A program made the translations under genes and the position numbers. A stretch of DNA of 64,000 nt from Willaertia magna (Eukaryota; Heterolobosea; Eutetramitea; Acrasida; Naegleriidae), in the NCBI GenBank assembly GCA_902984215.1, contig CADWAF010001970.1:56927-120926 (forward strand), given 5' to 3'. The notes under the pieces are model-generated. The model ran no database searches. It was given only the letters and a program-made list of their open reading frames with translations, and was not told the DNA's origin. Of the stretch, positions 55,608 through 64,000 are shown piece after piece (the first letter of the stretch is position 1; each line of letters begins with the position of its first letter).

Positions 55608-55769
55608 TTTATAATAAACCTTTGTAAATCTGGTTAATCAGTTCCGATCGGAACTCTGGCAACGGATACTTTTGGTCTGTTATCTTGCGGAACACGAGTT
55701 ACGTAGAGGGATGGTAAACTGAAAATTTTAAAAATAAACGTTGTAATTCTTAAAAAAAAATATTTGTAG

Positions 55770-56249
55770 ATGGTTTCAATTGAGGAGGTTGATACATTAA
55801 TAAAATCATTGGGAGCATTAAAAATAAAAACAGAAGAGAGGGCAAGACAGCGTCACCAACAGAGAGAAAAGGAATTAAAAAAAGGGAGTGAACTCCATTT
55901 GATTCTAGAAAAAGAGGCTGAAAGGTTGTTGCGTTATTCTTCTGCTATCTATAAAGTCACCCTTAGATTAAAAGAAAAAAGAGAAGCCTTGGCTCTTCAA
56001 AACACACTAAAAGATATTTCTAAACTCACAAATGGTGAAGGTTTATGGAACTGGTCAACTAAGGAAATTTCTGTGTTTGAGGCTGTTTCACAATGGTGTT
56101 CGGAGTTTGTGAAAGACTACATTTCAGGTTTCTTTTGTAAATGCGATGAAAGTCAGCCAGAAAAAATACATCAGGAAGTCGAAAAAATAGTTTTTGAGGC
56201 CAAAAGTCTACAAAAAGAAATTGATAAATTCCTAAAGTCCATTGAATAA
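55770..56249 (+). CDS. Coiled-coil protein, 159 aa
   Basis: ATG 55770, preceded by TTTGTAG, so a 5' exon cannot be excluded. Long charged helices (IKTEERARQRHQQREKELKK; LRLKEKREALALQNTLKDIS) flank a W-containing loop (NGEGLWNWSTKEISVFEAVS). Base composition is less AT-rich than neighbours. Unrecognised; possibly a small scaffold or cytoskeletal factor. Confidence 0.6.
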   Translation: MVSIEEVDTLIKSLGALKIKTEERARQRHQQREKELKKGSELHLILEKEAERLLRYSSAIYKVTLRLKEKREALALQNTLKDISKLTNGEGLWNWSTKEISVFEAVSQWCSEFVKDYISGFFCKCDESQPEKIHQEVEKIVFEAKSLQKEIDKFLKSIE

Positions 56250-56347
56250 AGGAGTTGCAGTTCTTTGCAAATTTGTGCTTCAAAATGTTTTTTTAATAAT
56301 TTAGAAATGTTTTTTTTTATTTATTATACGGTTGGAAAAAAGGTGAT

Positions 56348-57079
56348 TTAATGAGTTGTTTCTTTCTTTTCAGACTTCTTTGCGAAAGCTGAGTTATATT
56401 GAGCCTTTGCTGCTTTGGATGCTCTCTTTCTTTCTTCAGATCTCTTAGCAACTCTTCTCTTTCTTCTAAGTCTATCTGGTGTAATTAATCTTTGGACTCT
56501 GATACCCTTTAATACAGTCTTTCCTTTTGCAACTTTCTTTTCTCTTTTAATGACATATTTACGAACATCATCTTCCTTAGATAAGTTGAAAAGCTTTCTA
56601 ATTTTAGATGCTCTCTTTGGACCGTGGGTTCTTGGTTTAACAGTATCAGTAATACCTGGTAATTCGGATTCACCCTTCTTTACAACAGTTAAACATAAAA
56701 CAGATAGATCTGATCCAACAATACATCCTCTAACGGATTTTCTTCTTCTTTCACCTTCTCTTCCTCTCCAGACTTGGAAACCTAATGATCCTCTTGCTAA
56801 TAAAAGTCTAACTCTGGTTGCTGCTGCAACACCTTGTTTCATTGCGAAACCGGATTTATCTTGACCACCAGTAATTTTGAAAACATATCCTTTATATTCA
56901 TCACCAATAGAATCTCCTTCAACTTCATCAGAAATTCTTCTATCCATGAAAGAACGTAATCTGTTTTCGTCTTCTACAACGACCATTTTGGTCATACCAG
57001 TTGATGGGTCTGAGATTTTAAGCTATCATTGTTAAAAAATTTCATTAGTCTTTTGAGTTAAAAAAATACTTACCTTCAT
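56348..57079 (-). CDS. RPS6: 40S ribosomal protein S6 (eS6)
   Basis: Two exons: a six-base first exon (57074-57079, ATGAAG) and 56348-57022, intron GTAAGT...GATAG, giving 226 residues. The joined start [11 protein letters not shown] matches the universal MKLNISFPATG. Other signatures: [72 protein letters not shown]. The C-terminus ends [20 protein letters not shown] without the RRRLSSLRAS cluster phosphorylated by S6 kinases in animals, and is shorter than animal S6 (249). Codon use is biased, as in highly expressed genes. Confidence 0.97.
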
Positions 57080-57259
57080 TTTGGCAGAGCTGTATTATAG
57101 TTATTTTTTTTCGAAACAAAATTCAAAAAGTTGGTTGATTGAATTATATTTTTTACAACACCGCCGAAAAATTCATTTTTGAGAAGTGAAAAGAAAGGAG
57201 ATAAGAAGATGGTTTTGATATTGTTGTTTGTGAATAAAAGAATAACATAACTTAATGAA

Positions 57260-58614
57260 TTAATTTTTTGGTTTTTTTACTTGAAAGAAAGAAGTTATAC
57301 TTTTTTGTTTCGGATCAAGTGTATTTCTCTTTGTTCCTTGTTTTGTTTGTGGATTGGATGATATTCCTTGAAAATCGGAGACGATAATGCATATTCTATA
57401 TAATTGGAATGGAAGAGCTATCTTTTGTTTAAATAATTCTAATGCTTTCTTTTGGATTTCACTACCATTGATACTAGTATAACAAGTTTTATCAATTCTA
57501 GTACTGACAGATTGATACTTTTCTTTATAACTTCCGAACGAATATTTAAGTGTTAATAATGTAGCATATCTTTGATTATTCTTCGTCATATCTCTCTTTA
57601 TTTTCGTATTGAGGTCTAGTGCTAAGATATATAATTTATTATTTACTTCTTCATAGGAATCAATTGGAAGAAAAGTTAAGGAAGATCCAATAGAAGAAAC
57701 AGGACCTTGCTCAACAACAGGATCATATTCTTCATCATATTTTCCATTCGCAATACGTAATGCCCTAATAGCTATCTTCTCAGAATGAAAACATTTCTTA
57801 ATCTCTAAAGCATTAGCTTTCCTAAATTCTCTTACCGTTTTAATATTACATAATTGAGATAACTTTTCTTTCGTTTGATACCCAATATTAGGAATAGCAC
57901 TGACATCTAAATCATTTAACTCTTGGTCAAATGCATTGCTATAGATAACTGTTTGTCCATTAGGCTTATCTTTCTTTGAGGCTAACTTAGCCAATAGTTT
58001 GGAATGAGCTATCCCTGCTGATAAGGTATACCCATGTTTATCAAATACTTCGTCTCTAATTTCCTTGGCAATTTGTGAAGCTATGTTTAATGCTACATCT
58101 TTATCAGAAGAAAGTAAGCTAACTTTCTTTCCAATAATTAATTCTTTATTACTTTCTTCTTCCTTTTGTGACATTCTATATTTTACTTCTTCTGAAACGT
58201 CGATAAAAGCTTCATCTATTCCACAAACTTGCATCTTACATTCTCCATGAAATGTTGAGATTTTCTCTTGAATACATTCTTCAAATATTTTACTTGACAC
58301 TAATTGGTAAGTATCCATTCTTGCAGGTATAATTATTAATGAAGGACAGATTTGTTTAGCTTTATTTACGTGAATCATTTTGCTTAATCCAAATTCTCTT
58401 GCTACATAGTTAGTTGTTGAAATAGTTTGATTTTGTAATATTCCTATTCATTTATTTATTGAAATATATGATGACAAGGGAACGTGAGATGCAAATGAAA
58501 AAACACTTTACCTATAGGAACTTCTTTATAATGTGGATTGTTTACCATTTCAACTTGTGCATAAAAACAATCAATATCAACATGAATGATTACGGATTTA
58601 AAGTGTTGGGACAT
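57260..58614 (-). CDS. Y-family DNA polymerase, iota/kappa-like, with PIP box
   Basis: Two exons: 58512-58614 and 57260-58443, intron GTAAAG...AATAG, 428 residues. Catalytic motifs: HVDIDCFYAQVE (first acidic site) and CGIDEAFID (~107-116, second). The opening IIHVDIDCFYAQVEMVNNPHYKEVPIG and NYVAREFGL...M.V..AK..CP most resemble polymerase iota. Helix-hairpin-helix and little-finger regions follow. The C-terminus QKSITSFFQVKKPK is a canonical PCNA-binding PIP box. A translesion synthesis role in the nucleus is expected. Lacks polymerase eta or Rev1 extras. Confidence 0.87.
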
Positions 58615-58752
58615 TTTTTTTGATTAAATTCTTGTCACCGCTTGAACTGTTACAAAATATTTAACGCTGGAGAATGTACAATTAAATTTTTGGTATTAAT
58701 AAAATTAAAATATAGTTTCATTTTCAATTAATCAATAATAATAAATCTTTTT

Positions 58753-60021
58753 TTATTCAAAATAAACTACAACATCAGTAAGTTTGACATTTCTCTTTCC
58801 AAGATTATTTGTAAAGTATTCTAAAGATTTTGATATCTTTTCATTCTTTTTATAAACAATATAATGCCATGGTCCACAAGCAACTGCATTAAAATAATTA
58901 TTATCTTCTAAATTACTTGTTGATATCCTTTTTGTTTTATTAATTTCTGATTCAACAACTTCACCAATAAATATAATTTCATCTTTACAAACAATACAAG
59001 TACCTCTTGAAGTACATTGAATTGATAAAATTGGTAATTTTAAAGGAATGGTCAACTTGGTTGGTTCATCAATATTTTCACCACTTGTATAATTAAATAC
59101 CCCACATTGATATAATGAATTAAAACCAAATGCATAAATACTTTGATTTTCTTTTAAAAATAAAAAATAATAAAAAATTAAAATTAAATATTTAAATAAT
59201 TAACTAACCTAATAAAATAACTGAATGTCTGTAACCACATTTTAAATCAACAACTTTCGATTCCTTTTCAAATAAAGATGATTTATAATGAAATACGTCA
59301 TTTGATTTTTTAAATAATTTATTTTCTTTGGTAATAATTATATCTGTTTCAGTATTGTAACAACCAAAAAATATTGGATCTTGATTTTCAATTTTAATTT
59401 CTTTTAAATCTTTTGATTCGCCACAAAGAAAACTTTCACATTTATCTATTTTACAAAATTTTACAATTTTTGTAAACAATTAACATAAAACTTACCATTT
59501 TTAATACAATAACGATCTGACATTATTCCAGTACCAAATCTCGTAATAATTTTCGATTGTAAAGTTTTTACTTGTTTAAAACCCAAATTAAAATTTAAAT
59601 TAAATAAATTTCCATTTTTCATCCAAAAAAATAAACCAACTGCATTTCCAAAAATATCTTTCATTCTAAACTCGTTATAGTCATCATCGTCATTGTCATC
59701 ACTTAAATCTAAAATAACTTGTTTTAAATTAATTTCATATTTATCTTCTGTAATTGTTGTAAAATATTTACTATTATTACTAATTAATACTGGCATATTG
59801 TAATTATTTTCTAAAGGATAAAAATAGATTTTATCGTCTTCAGTCCAGATACAATTATAAATATATTTGTAAGCGCCACCGGAAATTATTTTTTTAATTT
59901 GTTGATTTTTTGTTAGATCAGTTATTAAATGTGAATCGAAATTATAGGAAAATACATTTGGTTTTGGTGGGATTAAACCTAAAAATCGTGAAGAAGATCC
60001 TGCTACTAAAATATGAGACAT
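58753..60021 (-). CDS. RCC1-repeat protein, 386 aa
   Basis: Three exons: 59496-60021, 59209-59445, 58753-59150, with GT-AG introns (the second donor is GTTAGT). Joined blades include VAGSSSRFLGLIPP, CGESKDLKEIKIENQDPIFF, LKCGYRHSVILLGENQSIYAFGFNSLYQCG and ILSIQCTSRGTCIVCKDEIIFIG. It is a short, divergent propeller of the type seen in the other RCC1 genes of the window. Partner unknown. Confidence 0.75.
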
Positions 60022-60305
60022 TTTTTTTTATTGTTGTAAAGAAACATAGGGAAATGCAAAAATGGTGTTACAAGAAATTATTGTAAACAATTTTTGAAGT
60101 TTTAATTTTTTAGATCAAAAAAAAATGTCTTGCTTCAAGATGTAATTATAAATCGATTATTTGATAGAAATTAATCCAACAAATTACAGTAAGAATGAAT
60201 TTTCAGATATGATGTAACCACTTAATTCAACTAGTGCACTAAATATCCACCAAAACCAAATCAACAGTAGGCTACATTACAACAAACGAGTAAAATCAAG
60301 CATAA
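60022..60305. other. Intergenic before tRNA cluster
   Basis: About 280 bp; promoter of the RCC1 gene on the left, nothing else recognisable. Confidence 0.4.
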
Positions 60306-60379
60306 GCAGCGGTAGATCAGTTGGTTAGATCGTAAGCCTAACACGCTTAAGGTCACGAGTTCAAGCCTCGTTCGCTGTA
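60306..60379 (+). tRNA. tRNA-Val (AAC)
   Basis: 74 nt: acceptor GCAGCGG/TCGCTGT (G-U at both ends), D arm GATC/GATC, anticodon stem TAAGC/GCTTA with loop CTAACAC (AAC), T stem ACGAG/CTCGT, discriminator A. Confidence 0.92.
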
Positions 60380-60469
60380 GTAAATTTTAAACATTCAATA
60401 CTATTACTATCACCATAATTTTGATTCTATAACATGGAGCTCATTACGCTATAAAATGAATTACCAACA

Positions 60470-60542
60470 GGTGCTTTAGCTCAGTCGGTAGAGCGTTGGT
60501 CTAATAAGCCATTGGTCACAGGTTCGATCCCTGTAAGCACCA
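60470..60542 (+). tRNA. tRNA-Ile (AAT), copy 3
   Basis: Same as the two copies near 38.3 and 42.1 kb except a compensated T-stem pair (ACAGG/CCTGT instead of GCAGG/CCTGC). Flanks are unrelated to the inverted repeat. Confidence 0.93.
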
Positions 60543-60762
60543 TGTAATTTTATGTTTTAAAAAAATTAATTTTACCCATCACATAAAATTTTGGGTATGT
60601 ACTTACAGAAAAGTATTAGAACAATCAAGCAAAACATAATAGTGTGTATCATAAAAAAGATTTGTTTACTGTTAGTTGAAAATGAAATTCAAAGTAGAAT
60701 TTGAATTTTGTGTCACCAAAGTTTTTTAGAGTAATTGCTTGTTAAATAACAATACAAAAAAA

Positions 60763-61605
60763 ATGTCATTCCCTGTTTTTAATTTTTCACACAAGTCAAG
60801 TTTAGAAGAATTTAATTTAAATAAAGATTTGTTACAAAATTATTTTAAAAAACAAGTCCATGAATTAAAAATTGATGAAAGAAAAGAAATTAATACAGAT
60901 AACATTGAATTAAGAATAAAAAGTGACGCTTCAAGCAATCATTTTATTTTACAATTACAAAATTATAAATATTTACAAAAACACAAAATATTCATTACAA
61001 TTTCCGTTTTAAATGTTAAAAATCATCAAATTATTTTAAAAATAGAAAAATCTACAAATAATTACAATGAAATAAATTATTTATTATTAGGACGTTATAA
61101 ACCATTAAAATTAAAAAGTTTATTTATACACAAATTATCAACTAACTTTTGTAATAACTTTACAAAAATTTACAAAAATATTTTTCTAAATTTCTCTAAT
61201 TTTACACAAATATCACTAAATACCCTTTTAATCCCAGACGTTCCTAACGGTATAATGTTATGTTATTTACAATATTATTATAAACTTCGTTACAATGAAC
61301 AAATCAAATCAATCACCACTTTTTACTACACTATCCATCACGTGTGTTCACTTGATTACAATGGTGGCGCATTGATTTATTATAGAAATGATGAAAAAAA
61401 AACGGGATTTATTTATAGAAATAAAACTATTAAAATTGATAATTGTACATTTATTTTTGATTGGTTAATTGAATTAAATGACAAGAGTCAATTCGTTTTT
61501 GGTAAAATGTCAGGAAGTGGTAGTAGTATATTTCCATTAAAGAATGTAATGTATTGGTCAAAATTACAATTCATTCAAGAATTTAAGAATTGTGTTACTC
61601 TTTAA
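60763..61605 (+). CDS. Unrecognised protein, 280 aa
   Basis: Start at ATG 60763 (upstream TTG rejected). N/K/I/F/Y-rich with compact segments (LLIPDVPNGIMLCYLQYYYK; LDYNGGALIYYRNDEKKTGF; SGSGSSIFPLKNVMYWSKLQF). No signal peptide or membrane span. Not matched to a family. Confidence 0.6.
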   Translation: MSFPVFNFSHKSSLEEFNLNKDLLQNYFKKQVHELKIDERKEINTDNIELRIKSDASSNHFILQLQNYKYLQKHKIFITISVLNVKNHQIILKIEKSTNNYNEINYLLLGRYKPLKLKSLFIHKLSTNFCNNFTKIYKNIFLNFSNFTQISLNTLLIPDVPNGIMLCYLQYYYKLRYNEQIKSITTFYYTIHHVCSLDYNGGALIYYRNDEKKTGFIYRNKTIKIDNCTFIFDWLIELNDKSQFVFGKMSGSGSSIFPLKNVMYWSKLQFIQEFKNCVTL

Positions 61606-61685
61606 AAATTATTTTTAAGTTCAAATTTATGCAATTATAATTTATTTAATGACTAATTTTTTTTTATTGTAAACATTTAAAAGCT

Positions 61686-62126
61686 TTATTGTTGTTTAAA
61701 ATTAGTTACAATGGTATATTTTTCAATGTCGTCTTCCAAATGTATTGTTTTCTCTTCTTTTAAACCCTCAATAAATAAACTTACACTTAAGGTACCTTCA
61801 ATAGATCCTTCTAGAAATACATCAACTAATTGTGGAGTTTTATCATACATAAAAGATGTCACTGGAACAAAAGCTTTACCAATAAAATCATTATCTTTCA
61901 TTCTGTCATAATCATAAACTTCAAATTCTAAATATTCTTTTGTTAAATCTAAATCTTTGGGAATTTGAAATTTAAAAGTTTCATTGAAAGAAGGATTTAA
62001 AGTATTCATTTGGATTGTTGTTTCTTTTTGTTGGTTTGCAAATTTAATTATTACAAATGGATCGGATTTAGTGAAATAATCTTTATTGTCAAGATTATTT
62101 GCTTGTATAACGCGAACACAAATCAT
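61686..62126 (-). CDS. C2-domain protein, 146 aa
   Basis: A single C2 domain (~1-120): MICVRVIQANNLDNKDYFTKSDPFV opening, NPSFNETFKF, LEFEVYDYDRMKDNDFIGKAFVPV. Acidic calcium-ligand positions in the first and third loops (D.....SDP, YDYDRMKDND) are present. It likely binds membranes or phospholipid in a calcium-dependent way. Short C-terminal tail, no other domain. Confidence 0.9.
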   Translation of the reverse strand: MICVRVIQANNLDNKDYFTKSDPFVIIKFANQQKETTIQMNTLNPSFNETFKFQIPKDLDLTKEYLEFEVYDYDRMKDNDFIGKAFVPVTSFMYDKTPQLVDVFLEGSIEGTLSVSLFIEGLKEEKTIHLEDDIEKYTIVTNFKQQ

Positions 62127-62336
62127 TTATTGTTGTGGAATGCTTTGTTTTGAGAGAGGCGTTTTTTTGAATTTACATACAAGATGGACAGCCAACAAGT
62201 GAAAGTTCTTCTTGTTCTTTGTTGATAATTTGTTTGTCCAAAGCAAATGGTATTGTCCTTAACTATTTCATAGCATTAAGCAACGAAACATAAATGTCAA
62301 AACTAATGATTGTGACATTTATTTTGATTAATTAAA

Positions 62337-63449
62337 TTATTTTCTTAAACATTTAATAACCTTTTTCAATTTTTTAGCAGAAACCTTCTTTGCAACTTGT
62401 TTAAGTAAAGCATTAGTTACTTTCTTTGGATTTAACTGTTTAACAACTTTCTTAAATACCTTCTTTGCTTGTTTCTTTGCCTTTTGTACTTGTTTCTTTG
62501 CAATCTTCTTTTCAGCTTTAACTAATTTCTTTACCGCAATAACTTTTTGTTTCTTTTCTGCTTTCTCAACAATTTTTGTTGATTTTTTAACAGCCTTCTT
62601 TGCTTCCTTTCTTGCCTTACCAACTTTCTTTTCAGCCTTCTTCAATTGTTTAACACATTTATTTACTTTCTTAACAGTCTTTCTTATTTTCTTATTTAAT
62701 TTCTTTGCTACCTTCTTTGAAACTCCGCATCTAATTGCTTTCTTTAATCTTCTGACAACACATTTAAGGATAGCCTTTCTTCTTGCGAATGGACATTTAA
62801 TTCTTCTTCTAGCTACAAGTCTTCTACAAATAGTAACAACTCTTCTTCTTAATGAACCAGTAACTCTTTTCTTTTTAGATACAGGTACTTTTCTAATCTT
62901 TCTAACAATTCTTTTTATTACCTTCTTATTCTTTTGTTGTTTTCTTAAACATTTAACTACCTTTCTAGCCTTTAATAATATACAAGTTCTAATTAATCTT
63001 CTCTTTTGGGATTTTGAAAGTTTAACGAAAGATAAAACTTTACATTGACTTCTAAGTCTATTAACTACTCTTCTTGTTAATTTCTTAACATATTTTCCTC
63101 CCTTCTTATTCTTTCTAGCCTTCTTCTTAAGAGTTAAAGATCCTCTTTTAGATGTCTTATTTAATTTGGCCTTTAAAGAACATTTTAATGCATTTGTTAC
63201 ACTTCTACATAAACATTTCTTTGTAGCCTTTCCTCTTGTTGCTTTTTTACATAATTTTGCTTGTTTACGAATAGTTCTTTTTAAAACAGTGATTGGACAC
63301 ACTTTTTTCTTTGTAGTTTTAGAAATACTTTTAGTTGTTTTGGAAATGACATGAGTTGGTTTTCTTACGGGAACAGATTTTGCAGAAATTAGAGATACAC
63401 TGAATAGTAATAAAACTAAGAGTGCTGAAAATAAGAGAAATTTGTTCAT
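62337..63449 (-). CDS. Secreted, very lysine-rich protein with paired cysteines, 370 aa
   Basis: Start at ATG 63449 (a GTG upstream rejected). Signal peptide MNKFLLFSALLVLLLFSVSL. The mature chain is extremely K/R-rich with regularly placed Cys (KKVCPITVL...KLCKK, KKCLCR, LKCSLK, SQCK, RTCILL, VVKCLRK...). The last ~100 residues are K/A/V helices with almost no Cys (EKKVGKARKEAKKAVKK). Only one acidic patch type (EK). Possible structural, matrix or polyanion-binding role; not identified. Neighbour of another Lys/Cys-rich gene. Confidence 0.7.
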   Translation of the reverse strand: MNKFLLFSALLVLLLFSVSLISAKSVPVRKPTHVISKTTKSISKTTKKKVCPITVLKRTIRKQAKLCKKATRGKATKKCLCRSVTNALKCSLKAKLNKTSKRGSLTLKKKARKNKKGGKYVKKLTRRVVNRLRSQCKVLSFVKLSKSQKRRLIRTCILLKARKVVKCLRKQQKNKKVIKRIVRKIRKVPVSKKKRVTGSLRRRVVTICRRLVARRRIKCPFARRKAILKCVVRRLKKAIRCGVSKKVAKKLNKKIRKTVKKVNKCVKQLKKAEKKVGKARKEAKKAVKKSTKIVEKAEKKQKVIAVKKLVKAEKKIAKKQVQKAKKQAKKVFKKVVKQLNPKKVTNALLKQVAKKVSAKKLKKVIKCLRK

Positions 63450-63604
63450 TTTTTTTGATGTTTGTTGTGACTTGACGTTTGAAGTTTTAGTACCCACTTT
63501 ACAACGTGGCCAACGAAATAAAGAACTATGATCAAAATTAGTATTGATTCTGTAGTTAAACTACATAGCTTCTCACAAAATTCACAATCTTTAATTAAAT
63601 TTGT

Positions 63605-64000
63605 TTAATGCTTCTTATAAACAGCAGTTTTCTTGTGTTGTCTTTTCTTTGGCTTATAAACCTTTGTGTGCTTCTTCTTTGGTTTATAAACATTAGTCTT
63701 TTTCTTTTGATGTTTGTAAACTTCATATGGAACACAAATCTTCTTCTTTTCAGCACAGACAGTCTTTTCAGCATATTTAACACATTCTTTCTTACCACCA
63801 GTAAATTGATATTTAGCACAAACCTTAAATCCAGGTGACTTCTTAATACATCTCTTTGTGTACTTTCTCTTAATACATTTCTTTTCTACCTTCTTGTATT
63901 GTGTACAATATGGAACTGCTTTGTAAACACAACATTGTTCAACGGTCTTATACTTTTCACAAACTCTAACCTTCTTGAATAAGTCACAGAAAGTATTTGG
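63605..64000 (-). CDS. Cys/Lys/Tyr-rich protein (partial, 5' end off window)
   Basis: 132 codons open from the edge to TAA at 63605-63607. About 14 cysteines at intervals with aromatic and basic residues (VCEKYKTVEQCCVYK, KKCIKRKYTKRC, FKVCAKYQFTGGKKEC). Then comes a Cys-free tail of VYKPKKKHTKVYKPKK repeats. The K-Y-P repeats resemble cross-linkable structural proteins. Probably secreted, but the N-terminus is not visible. Likely related in function to the gene at 62337-63449. Confidence 0.65.
   Translation of the reverse strand, partial: PNTFCDLFKKVRVCEKYKTVEQCCVYKAVPYCTQYKKVEKKCIKRKYTKRCIKKSPGFKVCAKYQFTGGKKECVKYAEKTVCAEKKKICVPYEVYKHQKKKTNVYKPKKKHTKVYKPKKRQHKKTAVYKKH

Noticed and set aside
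56415..56864. 149-codon plus-strand ORF
   Set aside because: Antisense shadow of RPS6, produced by biased codon use.
63605..64000. Toxin-like Cys-rich peptide
   Set aside because: Length, Lys/Tyr repeats and Cys spacing fit a structural protein better; no toxin family motif seen.

Overview
The window is nuclear DNA of an AT-rich protist. Genes are compact, introns are short and GT-AG, tRNA genes are scattered singly, and TAA/TAG/TGA are ordinary stops. A run of RCC1-repeat proteins, a Zn2Cys6 regulator, a 7TM-RGS receptor, SNF1, DOMON-cytochrome b561, a SagB-like nitroreductase and an ELAPOR/EIG121-like membrane protein suggest a heterolobosean amoeba (Naegleria/Willaertia-like). That placement is inference from gene content and style; no marker gene proves it.

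Layout. 1-3591: a partial protein kinase with a beta-propeller tail (minus) and an RMND5-type RING subunit of the GID/CTLH ligase (plus). 3592-5748: AT-rich tract holding eroded minus-strand exons and a five-times repeated TATAGGTGGAT motif. 5749-17660: a giant RCC1-EGF-GPS-7TM-RGS receptor, an unrecognised helical protein and a Zn2Cys6 transcription factor. 17891-27593: a small minus-strand membrane-protein gene split by a 9.4-kb mobile element. The element has long terminal inverted repeats, a CATTGCA/TGCA target duplication and four decayed ORFs. 27833-38152: TTC38, tRNA-Asp, two RCC1-like genes, a triple RGD-repeat protein, the divergent lipoic-acid pair LIPT2/LIAS, and two unknowns. 38197-42260: a ~300-bp inverted repeat, each arm carrying tRNA-Ile(AAT), around a 3.46-kb extremely AT-rich core. 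42298-64000: secreted and membrane proteins, an aquaporin, DOMON-b561, ELAPOR-like, SagB-like, an FSH1-type hydrolase, SNF1/AMPK alpha, RPS6, a Y-family polymerase with a PIP box, another RCC1 protein, tRNA-Val, a third tRNA-Ile, a C2 protein, and two neighbouring Lys/Cys-rich secreted proteins.

How the genes relate. LIPT2 and LIAS are successive steps of mitochondrial lipoate synthesis and share a 140-bp divergent promoter. Most other neighbours show no functional link. Several start codons were moved to the first ATG, and several genes were assembled from exons (Zn2Cys6 factor, TTC38, aquaporin, ELAPOR-like, SNF1, RPS6, polymerase, RCC1 at 58.7-60.0 kb).

The strongest discovery is the 9.4-kb element. 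Removing it with one copy of the target duplication restores a continuous 103-codon host frame. Inside it, every premature stop I could place in the four ORFs is one C-to-T change away from Gln or Arg. A palindromic AACTTCA-N8-TGAAGTT motif is scattered through both its repeats and its genes. Second is the tRNA-bearing inverted repeat around the AT-rich core, which could be centromere-like or an old, eroded element.
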